This document shows, one piece after another, positions 52,382 to 62,043 of a DNA stretch of 64,000 nucleotides. This DNA is from Microbulbifer variabilis ATCC 700307 (GTDB taxonomy: Bacteria; Pseudomonadota; Gammaproteobacteria; Pseudomonadales; Cellvibrionaceae), in the NCBI RefSeq assembly GCF_000380565.1, contig NZ_AQYJ01000029.1:558001-622000 (forward strand), given 5' to 3'. Each line of letters starts with the position of its first letter. The stretch's first letter is position 1. The notes beneath the pieces are model-generated. The model made no database searches. It saw only the letters and a list, made by a program, of their open reading frames with translations, and was not told the origin of the DNA. The position numbers and the translations under genes were made by a program.

Positions 52382-52611
52382 CAGAGTTGGCCCGACGATC
52401 AGTGGAAAGTGATTCATCCTTGCCTTCCCCAGCTAAAACGTGGGAAGGGTGGCGCGAAACCCATTGATAACCGAGCCTGTTTTGAAGGTATTTTATGGGT
52501 TTTGCGCTTAGGCGCAAGAAGGAAAGAGCCTCCCTCTTATTATCTATCATCGAGTGCTTGCTGGAGATGGCTTCAATTTTGGAAAGAGCAAGTAGCTTGG
52601 TTGCAAGCCTT
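52382..52611 (+). pseudogene. IS5-family transposase N-terminal remnant
   Basis: An open frame reads DDQWKVIHPCLPQLKRG, then NRACFEGILWVLRLGA and SSSACWRWLQFWKEQ, which is the N-terminal DUF4096-like part of IS5-family (IS427/IS1031-type) transposases. The frame has no good start codon and lacks the whole DDE catalytic part. After about 75 residues it runs in frame into a different protein. The end coordinate is approximate. Confidence 0.7.
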
Positions 52612-53183
52612 GAGCCAGCAACACTTGGCCGGTGTATTTTTCATTAGTCTAAGGATTGTGCAGAGATTAGAAAAGACCGAAAGTGCTTCCCGGGAGTCAG
52701 TAAAATCCATAGCTTCGGCATTTTCCATGACGCCAGAAAGTATTCTTTTGGTTGAGAAAGAAAAAGAGCCTGATAAGGAAAAGAGAACGGGGATTGGTGG
52801 GTGTATATAAGCATATAGGAATTGCTATTGTGGTTGTTATGTCGACATTTGTATATGCATTATTTAGCACTGCATCACCTATGGTGCTAAAAGTAGATGC
52901 AATCCCCAACGGTGCTAAATTGGCCTCTTTACACTTGCTAAATGAAGGGGATGTAGAAAGTGAAATACATATAGATAAATTAATTAAGCTCCTATAATTA
53001 GAAGAACAAACACCTGAAGGCCAGCTTCGTGTAGTCGCAAGTATATATGAGTATCAAGAAAGTAATGGCTATGTGAATTTGGCGACTCCTACACTAATTA
53101 CCTCTTATAATGCCCCGGCAGAAGTTAAGTTTATAGATTCTAGTGGCATACCATTTAAAGTGGTGATTACGCCGGAGATCTGA
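52612..53183 (+). pseudogene. Broken XRE-type regulator with membrane and exported parts
   Basis: Continuing in frame from the transposase piece, ISLRIVQRLEKTESASRES and VKSIASAFSMTPESIL match the second half of an XRE-type helix-turn-helix. Near 52790 the frame must shift to keep going: GVYKHIGIAIVVVMSTFVYA reads as a membrane segment in the other frame. That frame stops at TAA 52995-52997 but stays open for 61 more codons (QLRVVASIYEYQESNGYVNL and beyond) to TGA 53181-53183. One frameshift, one premature stop and a lost N-terminus make this a decayed gene. Confidence 0.6.
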
Positions 53184-53564
53184 GCTGAAAAAGGGGAATA
53201 TATTTTGAATGGGTTTAGTCGTCATTGTATTTTAATTTCTCTCATCCCATTGCCTAAGAGTTATATATCCAATACTTGCTCTCAGGATTGCATGTCATTA
53301 TTTATATTGGCATACCTTTTCGCCAAGCGATCATAGAGTATTGGGGTATAAAATTCTGACGTTCTTTGATGACAATCAACCCTCATTGACACTTTATAAT
53401 ACAGTCCATACTTACCATATCTATTTATAAATCCCTGATTTTATTGCTTCCTTATATGCCATACTTCTTCCTGTCAAATAAACAATCCCGTAGTTAATTA
53501 GTATTTTGGCGTCATTGAATAAAAAGGCGTAACCGCTATATCGTGAAAATTCTCGGAGATAAAG
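53184..53564. other. 381-bp AT-rich spacer before the efflux operon
   Basis: No gene was recognised. It should hold the promoter of the efflux operon. A good ribosome site (GGAG, 53555-53558) marks its right end. Confidence 0.4.
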
Positions 53565-55745
53565 TTGCACCTGTCTCGTAATGCGAAAGAGTCGATAAAA
53601 ATTGCGCTGGCTCTGGTAATTGTTTATGCCATTGCAATGGGTATTAATTGGGAGAAACCTTTTTGGGGTGGATTTGCAGTTATTGTGTGTAGCCAAGCAA
53701 ATCTCGGACAATCCTTAAATCGCGCCATTTTGTGGATCTTGGGGACTCTTTTTGCGCTATTAGGCGGCTGGATAATCGTTGCGTTGTTTCCCCAGGATCG
53801 CTGGCTCTTTATGATTGCCCTTTCTACTTGGGTTGCAAGCTGCGTATATTTTCTGCAGAGATCAAAGCACCAATATTTTTGGATGACTTGTGGCTATGTC
53901 ATCTTATTGTTATGGGATGCGACAGGAGGTGACTTATCAATTTCCTATGAGGAAGGCATTTTACGTATCCAGGAGTCATTGCTTGGTATTATCGTCTATG
54001 GCCTAGTCGCTGTGCTGATATGGCCGAATTGTAGCCGTGAAGAACTACATCAAGCCGCGGTTTCCCTACTAGATGCTCACCGCGCATTTGCAGATAGGTG
54101 TTTTACAAGGATTCTAGATCGAAAAAAGGTGAAAATTCGTAGAGAAAAGAGAGTTGAACTGTTAAAAGCAGATGCACGCTTACGTACTGCAATTAATGAT
54201 GCCAGTTCTGACAGTTACGAAATCTGGGAATGCCGTAGGCAGTGGAATCATTTGGGATGTCGTGCAACAGCGGTTACCCAGTCGTTGCTTAAATTAGAAG
54301 AAGGTCTGGCTCTATCCAGTGATCTGGGAGTAATGAAGTTTCTTCTGGGAATGAAAGACTATTTGGAGGATATGAAGAGCCGATTTAAGAGGTTGCGCTT
54401 CGCCATTGCTGAAGACCAGTTAGCAGGCAGTGCTCAGGAGAGAGTGATTAGAGGAAATATTGATAAAGTAAAGGAGCTATCAACCTCAGAGACCGCGGCA
54501 ATAGCCGTGACACGACGTTCATTAAATGATCTAGAGGTTGAAACTCGAGCACTAATAAGCTCTGTCAATGATATTAAAAGTTTAGGGAGTTCGTATTTGA
54601 AATTCCCTGGTGAAGAGGGCGCATATTGGTTTGGTTTGCTGATGCCTGATCCGGATAGGCTTGCCAATGTTGTTCGTGTGCTTGTTGGTATATGGATTTC
54701 CTATCTGGCCTATTTGTTTGTTCCGGATATGATTGGCGGATTGCTAGTTGTATTGTTGATTACAATCATAGCAATCATTGCTGCTGTTAGTCCACAAATT
54801 AGATTGTTTGAAACTTGTGCCTACACGATTCTAGTTTGTTTAATGTCTGCGCCATTGTACTTTTTTTTAATGCCCAAGCTTCCTGGGTATTATACTTTGG
54901 GGTCGATGATCTTTGTCTGGACTTTTGTTATCTCTTACTTTGCGAATAAGTATTTTGGCGCTCAATCTATGATAAGGACTTTGGTTCTTATTTTTCCGCA
55001 GATCATATTCAATTTTAATAATGATCAAGTTTATAGTTTTGTTGTATATACAAACTATATATTTGTCTTGGCGATAATTTTTTGCATACTAGCTATATCA
55101 AGAAATATTCCCTTTTCCTCACACCCAGAGAGAAACTTCAAGAAAAATATAGATAGGCTTCTTGATAGTGCTGCTCGTCTCGTGGTTGAGGGCGATATAC
55201 AACGTTTAAAAGATCGGTCGATATTCCATCGGCTATATGTCTTATATCATCTTAATATCGTTATGATTTCACATAAGAATATCCTCTATTGGAAAGAGGG
55301 AATCAATGAAAAGGCTATTAAGGGTATGTCTACTGATCAAATGCGGAGGATTATTGATTTGCTTATGCTGGTCGCCAATCAAGTAAAAATTTTATATGGA
55401 ATTGATAGGTCAAAAATGAATTTAGTGGCGACAAAAAGAATGCTCCGGGAAGCATTCATATGGCGGTGTCTAGCAGGAAAAATATTTTTTTATTTGTCAG
55501 GTAGAAAACGAAGGATTCATATCGACTCATTAAAGAGAGGGTATAGGCGGATATTTGATAGGGCCAACGTCGATGTCGGCGAACTAATGGAGCTTAGAGA
55601 GTGTAGCGAACAGTCAAAAGAGGGAGTGTCTAATTTCTTGTATTTTTTGGGTGTTACGCATTGTATTAATAACTATCTGGCTGAATTTTTTCGTTTGTCA
55701 GAATCAGTGGACTGGAAATACTTCTGTGAAGAGAGATGCCTCTGA
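53565..55745 (+). CDS. FUSC-family efflux permease (AaeB-like)
   Basis: A 726-residue inner-membrane transporter of the fusaric-acid-resistance type. A first membrane block (about residues 10-155) starts with ALALVIVYAIAMGINWEKPFWGGFAVIVC, a soluble helical part follows (about 160-365), then a second membrane block (about 375-515) and a cytoplasmic tail. This double arrangement is that of AaeB, which exports aromatic carboxylic acids with AaeA. The start is a TTG with GGAG six bases upstream. The next gene overlaps its 3' end or starts just after. Confidence 0.88.
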   Translation: MHLSRNAKESIKIALALVIVYAIAMGINWEKPFWGGFAVIVCSQANLGQSLNRAILWILGTLFALLGGWIIVALFPQDRWLFMIALSTWVASCVYFLQRSKHQYFWMTCGYVILLLWDATGGDLSISYEEGILRIQESLLGIIVYGLVAVLIWPNCSREELHQAAVSLLDAHRAFADRCFTRILDRKKVKIRREKRVELLKADARLRTAINDASSDSYEIWECRRQWNHLGCRATAVTQSLLKLEEGLALSSDLGVMKFLLGMKDYLEDMKSRFKRLRFAIAEDQLAGSAQERVIRGNIDKVKELSTSETAAIAVTRRSLNDLEVETRALISSVNDIKSLGSSYLKFPGEEGAYWFGLLMPDPDRLANVVRVLVGIWISYLAYLFVPDMIGGLLVVLLITIIAIIAAVSPQIRLFETCAYTILVCLMSAPLYFFLMPKLPGYYTLGSMIFVWTFVISYFANKYFGAQSMIRTLVLIFPQIIFNFNNDQVYSFVVYTNYIFVLAIIFCILAISRNIPFSSHPERNFKKNIDRLLDSAARLVVEGDIQRLKDRSIFHRLYVLYHLNIVMISHKNILYWKEGINEKAIKGMSTDQMRRIIDLLMLVANQVKILYGIDRSKMNLVATKRMLREAFIWRCLAGKIFFYLSGRKRRIHIDSLKRGYRRIFDRANVDVGELMELRECSEQSKEGVSNFLYFLGVTHCINNYLAEFFRLSESVDWKYFCEERCL

Positions 55746-55762
55746 ACCGAATAGGTAAAAGT

Positions 55763-55975
55763 ATGGAAAAGGTACCTCACGATGTATCTATAGGTGGGTT
55801 TTTTATTTCTCCTGTTCTGGTTGCAGGCGTACTTGGAGTTATGGCGGCATTACTTACTGCTAGGGTTCTGGATCGTTATCGTCTCTCTAGATACTTTGCA
55901 AATCCGCCAATTGTAGTTATTTCGTTAAGCATAATTTACTCAGTCTTTATTGGGTCGGTATTTGTGGGTATATGA
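55763..55975 (+). CDS. DUF1656 small membrane protein (AaeX-like)
   Basis: A 70-residue protein with two membrane segments (PVLVAGVLGVMAALLTARVL and VVISLSIIYSVFIGSVFVG). DUF1656 proteins are encoded with FUSC permeases and HlyD adaptors, as AaeX is in the aaeXAB operon; their exact part in export is not known. An alternative start at 55736 would overlap the permease gene. Its stop overlaps the next start as ATGA. Confidence 0.8.
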   Translation: MEKVPHDVSIGGFFISPVLVAGVLGVMAALLTARVLDRYRLSRYFANPPIVVISLSIIYSVFIGSVFVGI

Positions 55976-57099
55976 GGGTGAAAAAGCATAGAAAATACAT
56001 ACTGACGGGAGGTATGGTTTTCCTTGCTCTATTTTCGTTGGTTCTCCAGTTCTGGAAATACCTTAATAATCCGTGGACAAGAGATGGGAAAGTCCAAGCG
56101 GATATAATTCAGGTTACTCCCAGAGTTTCTGGTCAAGTAGTAGAATTACCAATTCGAGATAACCAGTTTGTCAATGCAGGCGAACTCCTATTCCAAATAG
56201 ATCCAAGAATCTATGAGGCTGCCTTGGCGGAAGCCCGGGCTCAATATGAAGAGGCAATTGATACCTATAACGCACAAAGGGAAAATATTCTGGCTTATGA
56301 AGCCAGACTGCGGGAATCCTCTGCAGCAATAGACCTGGCTCAGAGTAATATCAATGCTCTGGATGCGGAAATCATGAAATCCAGAGCAGAGTTTGAGCGT
56401 CAACAGGAATTACTTCCTCAACGTGCCACTTCAGTGCGGTCCCTTCAGGCTGCGCAAGCTGATTATGAATCCTCTGTGGAGTATCGTGCGGGTGCAGAGG
56501 CCAGCCTCGCTGAGTCCTTAGCTGTTTTAGAGCAGTCACAGGCAGATTTGGCGAGAGTCCGGGCGCAACTTGGTGCTCTTGGAGCGGATAATCCAGGTGT
56601 GCGTGCAGCTCTTGCGATGGTGCGACAAGCTGAACTCAATCTTGAGTACACAACTGTTACTGCGCCAGTTTCAGGTTATGTAACAAATCTGGACTTTCGC
56701 TATGGTGATCAAGCTGTGGCGAACCAACCGGCACTATCAATAGTAGATGTTAGTACTTACCGAATAGAGGGCTATTTTCGAGAGACCTTTATCCGTCGAA
56801 TTTCGCCAGGGGATAAGGCAATTGTAACATTGATGGCTTATCCCCATAGGCCCCTCAAGGGTTATGTAGAGAGTATTGGCTGGGGGATAGCGCAGGATGA
56901 TGGAACTGCTGGTAATGACTTGCTGCCAAGGGTAAACCCAACATTTGAATGGATTCGTCTAGCACAGCGGATACCTGTGAGAGTTCACTTAACGGAAAGG
57001 CCTGAGTCTGTTGATCTTCGTGTTGGGTTTACCAGTTCAGTGCTCATATTGAGCGATACTGCGAGCGCCGAACAAGATGAAGCGGCGCACTCTCCATAA
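55972..57099 (+). CDS. HlyD/EmrA-type periplasmic adaptor (AaeA-like)
   Basis: A 375-residue membrane-fusion protein. One N-terminal membrane segment (about residues 9-27), then a biotinyl-lipoyl-like half (VTPRVSGQVVELPIRDNQFV), a long helical hairpin rich in Ala, Glu and Gln (about 85-215), and the second half (VTAPVSGYVTNLDFRYGDQ). It links the permease to the outer-membrane channel. The start overlaps the DUF1656 stop, and its end overlaps the next gene by 23 bases. Confidence 0.9.
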   Translation: MRVKKHRKYILTGGMVFLALFSLVLQFWKYLNNPWTRDGKVQADIIQVTPRVSGQVVELPIRDNQFVNAGELLFQIDPRIYEAALAEARAQYEEAIDTYNAQRENILAYEARLRESSAAIDLAQSNINALDAEIMKSRAEFERQQELLPQRATSVRSLQAAQADYESSVEYRAGAEASLAESLAVLEQSQADLARVRAQLGALGADNPGVRAALAMVRQAELNLEYTTVTAPVSGYVTNLDFRYGDQAVANQPALSIVDVSTYRIEGYFRETFIRRISPGDKAIVTLMAYPHRPLKGYVESIGWGIAQDDGTAGNDLLPRVNPTFEWIRLAQRIPVRVHLTERPESVDLRVGFTSSVLILSDTASAEQDEAAHSP

Positions 57100-58603
57100 C
57101 TCCAGCTATATAAGCTCTATAAGCCAACGATTGGCTCTGGGCATTGTTTATCTATTTATTGGCAGCGGCTGTATGCTGGGCCCAGACTATGTACCACCTC
57201 CCGTAACCATTGAGGATTCATGGGTTTACCAAAATGATAAACGCCTAGATATCCTGGAGGCGGTCAATCCCTTTTGGTGGCAATCAGCTTTCTCTGACCC
57301 GGTACTGGATGAGCTTGTGGCCCAAGCAATAGAAAATAATCTGGAGTTAAGATCTGCTGCTCTCAGGGCACTGCAAGCGCAACAGCTTTTGGCTATCGCA
57401 ATTGGAGATCAATATCCACAAATACAGCAAATTGAAGGGCTTGTAGATCGTTCAAAATACGTTCGCTCGGGAATAACTGGAAACCTACAAAGTGAATATT
57501 ATCTTAACTTTAATTTAACTTGGGAGTTGGATATGTGGGGGCAGCTGAGGCGTTTGGTGAACTCGGCTGCAGCGGATCTTGAAGCTAGTATGGCTGAATA
57601 TGATGGGCTACTCATTTCTATCATTGCGCAAGTAGCTCAGACATATATCAATATACGCACCGTCAAGCGTCGAATTGAAGTAGCAAGAGAAAATATTCGT
57701 ATACAGAGAGAAGGTTTAAGAATTGCGGAAGTGAAATTTCAAGCAGGTGAAGTTAGTGCATTGGATGCTGAACAAGCACAAACTTTACTGAGTAATACAG
57801 AAGCTACTGTTCCCGGATTGGAAATTATTCTCCAGCAACTAAAAAATACCTTGGCAATACTGCTTGGTATGCCTCCGCATAGTCTGAACGATATACTTTC
57901 CGTATCGCCAACGGTACCTCATGTACCCGCAATCACAGCTATTGGTATGCCTCAAGATCTCTTAAGGCAGCGCCCGGATATCCGACAGGCAGAGCGCCTA
58001 CTTGCTGCTCAGGGGGAACTGATTGGCGTTGCGAGAGCTGAGCTTTACCCAAACTTTTCGATTGGGGGGTTGATCGGAGCGATCGATATCAGAGGGGGGC
58101 AGCTTAATGGTAGTAGCGATGCATGGGATATATTTTTGGAATTTGATTGGAATATCTTTAATTATGGACGACTGCGTAATAATGTCCGGTTACAGGATGC
58201 AACCTTCCAACAGCTTGTTTCAGACTACCAACAAGTTGTTTTACAAGCGCAGGTGGATGTAGAAAATGCAATAGTTGCTTATCTTAAATCACAAGAGCAA
58301 CAGGTTTTCTATGAAACGGCTGCTCAGGCATCGAGGGAATCTGTAGACCTCTCATTTACACAATATATAGGTGGAGAGATAGAATTTAATACGGTCATTA
58401 CAACCTTGGTTTCCAACCTTAATCAGCAGGATATACTTGTTGTCGCACAGGGTGCAGTGGCAACAAGTCTGGTGCAGGTATATTTGTCTCTTGGGGGAGG
58501 GTGGCAAATAAATGATGGACTTATGCCTTTAGAATTACTACCAGAGGAAACTATAGAGGATATGCTTAGACGTACTCATTACTGGGATAAGCTTTTAGAT
58601 TAA
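57077..58603 (+). CDS. Outer-membrane efflux lipoprotein (NodT/OprM family)
   Basis: A 508-residue TolC-like channel protein. The lipobox IGSGC makes Cys32 the likely lipidated residue. The mature chain begins MLGPDYVPPPV and has NPFWWQSAFSDPVLDELVAQAI and TWELDMWGQLRR, which mark NodT-type outer-membrane factors, each repeat giving a strand-helix unit. It completes a self-contained four-gene export system from cytoplasm to outside. Confidence 0.92.
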   Translation: MKRRTLHNSSYISSISQRLALGIVYLFIGSGCMLGPDYVPPPVTIEDSWVYQNDKRLDILEAVNPFWWQSAFSDPVLDELVAQAIENNLELRSAALRALQAQQLLAIAIGDQYPQIQQIEGLVDRSKYVRSGITGNLQSEYYLNFNLTWELDMWGQLRRLVNSAAADLEASMAEYDGLLISIIAQVAQTYINIRTVKRRIEVARENIRIQREGLRIAEVKFQAGEVSALDAEQAQTLLSNTEATVPGLEIILQQLKNTLAILLGMPPHSLNDILSVSPTVPHVPAITAIGMPQDLLRQRPDIRQAERLLAAQGELIGVARAELYPNFSIGGLIGAIDIRGGQLNGSSDAWDIFLEFDWNIFNYGRLRNNVRLQDATFQQLVSDYQQVVLQAQVDVENAIVAYLKSQEQQVFYETAAQASRESVDLSFTQYIGGEIEFNTVITTLVSNLNQQDILVVAQGAVATSLVQVYLSLGGGWQINDGLMPLELLPEETIEDMLRRTHYWDKLLD

Positions 58604-58699
58604 CTCATTACTATTAATCCAGATTCAGTTGTTTGATTATTCAATTGAGAATGGGCTCACTAACTTTAAAATATAAGATATGTATTCTTGATTATTAAT

Positions 58700-59866
58700 T
58701 TAGAAATTTTTAAGCTTGGCTTTTCCGGGTAGTTCTGAGATTTTTTTTGCTCCGACCTGTTGCATTATCTGTGTTAGCTGTGCTTTCAATAGGTAAATTG
58801 CATGATCTGCTCCCTCTTTACCTAGTGCACAAACACTGTACATAAAAAAACGACCCAGAAAGCTGAATTGTGCTCCAAGAGAAAGGGCACTTGCTACATC
58901 TGCGCCCGACCTAAGCCCACTGTCTATAAGAAGTGGAATCTTACTCTGGTATGTCGTTTTAAGCTCCTGAACTAAGGGTAATGTAGCTTCTCCTTGGTCT
59001 AGTTGACGTGCGCCATGATTCGAAATAATCACTCCATCGACACCTAATGCGATTGCTTTATCAACATCGGGTTTGCTCATAATACCTTTGATGATTAGTT
59101 TGTGTGGCCAACGATCTCGAATACTTTTTAAACTGTCAAAATCCAGTGGCCCCATAGTAGCTGTATTCATAAACTCAGTGAGTTCCAATTTCTTGCTCTC
59201 TTTGCTCATATATGGAGTAAGGTTCTTGAACTGGGGCAGCCCGTGCACGAGAGTGGCTAAACTCCAATGAGGCCGGATGGCTGCTTGATAGATGTTTTTT
59301 AGTGTAAGCTTTGGAGGCATAGCAAGACCATTGTGGAAGTCCCGCGGCCTTAAACCGAAGGTGGGTACATCAACGGTAATTGCTAGATTTTGATATTGAG
59401 CTCTCTCCAAGCGCTTGAGAAGATCGGTTAGGATGGAAGGTTCAGTGGGATTATATAGTTGGTACCACGCCATTCCCTGGGTTACTTCCGCTATGCGTTC
59501 TAGTGATTCAGAGGATACGGTACTGAGAATGTAAGGAATTTCATGTCTATAGGCAGCATCTGCCAGTATGACAGGAGCATCTGGCCACATTAGTCCCTGG
59601 AGACCTACGGGTGCAATTCCAAATGGTGCGCTGTAATGGTAATCAAATAGTTTGCAGCTTATATCCGGCTCAGTCGGCCGCTTGATGTATTGCGGTGTGA
59701 ATTCGACAGATTTAAAGGGAATTCGATTTCGGCTAAGGCCTATATCATCCATACAGCCTTCAGTGAGGTAGTCATAGGCAAACTTCGGAATTTTCTTTTT
59801 AGCTTTCTTCCTTAATCTTTGGCTGCTTGCGAAGTGCCGATTAAATAGTTCATTGATTTGTACCAT
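58700..59866 (-). CDS. FMN-dependent alpha-hydroxyacid oxidase/dehydrogenase
   Basis: A 388-residue TIM-barrel flavoprotein of the lactate/glycolate/mandelate oxidase family. FGIAPVGLQGLMWPDAP, TVDVPTFGLRPRDF and the C-terminal GVDGVIISNHGARQLDQG with the catalytic His are present; IDSGLRSGADVASAL binds the FMN phosphate. The substrate could be L-lactate, glycolate, mandelate or another 2-hydroxy acid. It converges on the efflux operon and is followed upstream by rnz in the same direction. Confidence 0.88.
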   Translation of the reverse strand: MVQINELFNRHFASSQRLRKKAKKKIPKFAYDYLTEGCMDDIGLSRNRIPFKSVEFTPQYIKRPTEPDISCKLFDYHYSAPFGIAPVGLQGLMWPDAPVILADAAYRHEIPYILSTVSSESLERIAEVTQGMAWYQLYNPTEPSILTDLLKRLERAQYQNLAITVDVPTFGLRPRDFHNGLAMPPKLTLKNIYQAAIRPHWSLATLVHGLPQFKNLTPYMSKESKKLELTEFMNTATMGPLDFDSLKSIRDRWPHKLIIKGIMSKPDVDKAIALGVDGVIISNHGARQLDQGEATLPLVQELKTTYQSKIPLLIDSGLRSGADVASALSLGAQFSFLGRFFMYSVCALGKEGADHAIYLLKAQLTQIMQQVGAKKISELPGKAKLKNF

Positions 59867-60010
59867 TTGGTATTTCCTGCCCGGTTATTTCCTTCAGGTT
59901 AGCAGTTGAAGCGTGAAGTATTAGTTCTTATTGAATTGCAGGAATCTTGGAGAGTATTAATTGTATCCAGGCTTCCTGTTCTGCTTTCGGTGAAAACATA
60001 GAGCATAACT

Positions 60011-60967
60011 TTAAATGTGCGACCTCAGTTTTCCAGTTTTATCTAACTCGAACCGTTTAAAGTCAGAAGCTAGCTGTAGATTGCCTCTGTATACAGATTG
60101 AGCTTCGAGGTATATGTCATTAATTGAGGGAGTTATATCAGCTCTTGATTGGTATCGCGGACTGAAATGGGTCAAAATCAGGTTGGGTACAGTTGCTTGC
60201 TCTGCAAAAGATGCCACCTGCTTGGCACAGCTGTGTCCGACCTTTACAGCTTTTTCAGCCATATCATCAGTAAAAGTAGACTCATGAACGAGAAGGTCAC
60301 ACTCTACGCAGGCTTTTTTTAACAATTCTGGGCTGTCATTATCTCCACAGATCACAATTTTTCTTGGCTTTTGCTTTCGGTGAAGAAACTCTGTAGAAGA
60401 GTATTCCCGGCCATTATAGATAATATTAATTCCGGCTCTCAGTTTGCCCCATAAGGGCCCTTGGGGGATGCCTGCTACACACAATTTTTCGATATCTAAG
60501 GAAGCCCGTATTTTTCTCTCGGTAAAACTGTAAGCGTACGAGGGCACCCTGTGGGAAAGTTTAGTCAGGGAAATCATAAACTGTCCTTGGTCCAAGGTAG
60601 GTAATTTCTCCGAAGGAAAAAAATTCAACTCAAATGGTAGGTAGAGTTCAGTGCATGCCTGCGTAGATATAAGCCAGTCACGTATAGCCTTTGGTGCTAC
60701 TACAGTCAGTGGTTTAGCTCTGCCTTGCATCCCCGCACTTGCCAATAGTCCTGGTAGTCCATAGCAATGATCACCATGGACATGGGTGATGAAAATTGCG
60801 CTTAGAGAGTTTAAGGACAGGGGAGTATGAAGGATTTGATGTTGAGTTCCCTCACCGCAGTCGATCAGGTACCAGCTTTTACCTTGACTTTCTATTAATG
60901 CGACAGCGCTTACGTTTCTGTCCTTTGTGGGAGTACCGGACGATGTACCCAAAAACAATAGTTCCAA
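60011..60967 (-). CDS. rnz: Ribonuclease Z
   Basis: Zinc metallo-beta-lactamase-fold endonuclease that trims tRNA 3' ends; 318 residues from the start chosen here. It has LELLFLGTSSGTPT at the N-terminus, the metal motif ITHVHGDHCYGLPG, the exosite-type insert in the middle, and LILTHFSPRYQ near the end. The frame opens at 61006, but a TTG at 60967 has AGAGGT nine bases upstream and gives the family N-terminus, so I start there. Confidence 0.9.
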   Translation of the reverse strand: MELLFLGTSSGTPTKDRNVSAVALIESQGKSWYLIDCGEGTQHQILHTPLSLNSLSAIFITHVHGDHCYGLPGLLASAGMQGRAKPLTVVAPKAIRDWLISTQACTELYLPFELNFFPSEKLPTLDQGQFMISLTKLSHRVPSYAYSFTERKIRASLDIEKLCVAGIPQGPLWGKLRAGINIIYNGREYSSTEFLHRKQKPRKIVICGDNDSPELLKKACVECDLLVHESTFTDDMAEKAVKVGHSCAKQVASFAEQATVPNLILTHFSPRYQSRADITPSINDIYLEAQSVYRGNLQLASDFKRFELDKTGKLRSHI

Positions 60968-61155
60968 TGAGCATTTACCTCTGTTGTTGCCCCCCCAATC
61001 ATACACACGATGTCAAGTCGGGAAGAGGGAATCATAGTTAGTATATTTGGCGATATCACAGTAACCAAGAAGCTGGGTAATCGGTGTTGACCTAAAGTAA
61101 AGTTGAGGTATTAAACTACTTTGCAAAATTGATTGGCAAAGAGGAAATGAGACAA

Positions 61156-62043
61156 ATGACCGCAGAAACACAAAGAATCAACTTGCGAGGTTACTTGGAG
61201 CGTATCGGCTATAACCGCATGCCTGCTGTTGATTTACCGACGCTCAAGGGTCTCTTATCCCATCATGTGCGGACAATTCCTTTTGAGAATGTGACATCTT
61301 TTTTAGGGGGGGCAGTAGATATTGAAATTTCCGCTATCGAGGATAAGCTCGTACGCCACTTGAGGGGGGGATACTGTTTCGAGCAGAATGCTCTCTTGCG
61401 CGCTGCTTTGCAGCAGATAGGCTTTGCAGTTATCGGCCTTGCCGCGCGTGTCCTTTGGCAAACCCCTGTGGGACATCAACCTGCACAATCACACATGATA
61501 CTGTTGGTAGAAGTAGATGAAGTCCCTTACTTGTTGGATGCAGGGTTTGGCAGTAATACACTCACTGCGCCGATGCGTTTGGATTCCACAGATCTCCAGA
61601 CTACTCCCCACGGCACTTATCGTTTGACCCGAACAGATAATAGAGATTACCTGTTACAGGTAAAGGTCGAGGGGGTTTGGCAAGCTATGTATAGCTTTGA
61701 TTTGAGCCCCCGTACGGCTGGTGATTATAAAATCGCCAATTGGTATTGCTGCACCCACCGGGAATCCCGCTTTGTAGAACACTTGATTGCAGCGCGGGCA
61801 TTTTCCGAGGGGCGACATGCTTTGATCAATCGTCAATTGAGCTACCAGCCGATTATTGGCCCCAAAAGCGTAATAATGCTCGCCAATGTTAAGGAGCTTC
61901 GCCAAACTTTGTTGGATGTATTTGGTATTGAGGTGCCGACAGGTGCCGAAGTTGATCGGAGGCTGGCCAGTATTTTTCAGGGGCAGCCTTTCCATCAAGG
62001 TACAAAAAACGTCGGTGCAACAATCAGCAGAGTAGCCTCATGA
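61156..62043 (+). CDS. Arylamine N-acetyltransferase
   Basis: Transfers acetyl from acetyl-CoA to aromatic amines and hydrazines. The catalytic triad is visible: Cys74 in RGGYCFEQN, His in the QSHMILLV segment, Asp in YLLDAGFGSNT. NVTSFLGGAVDIE also fits the family. The ATG at 61156 is favoured by GAGGA ten bases upstream, giving 295 residues; longer starts are possible. The stop overlaps the next start as ATGA, so the pair is translationally coupled. Confidence 0.92.
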   Translation: MTAETQRINLRGYLERIGYNRMPAVDLPTLKGLLSHHVRTIPFENVTSFLGGAVDIEISAIEDKLVRHLRGGYCFEQNALLRAALQQIGFAVIGLAARVLWQTPVGHQPAQSHMILLVEVDEVPYLLDAGFGSNTLTAPMRLDSTDLQTTPHGTYRLTRTDNRDYLLQVKVEGVWQAMYSFDLSPRTAGDYKIANWYCCTHRESRFVEHLIAARAFSEGRHALINRQLSYQPIIGPKSVIMLANVKELRQTLLDVFGIEVPTGAEVDRRLASIFQGQPFHQGTKNVGATISRVAS

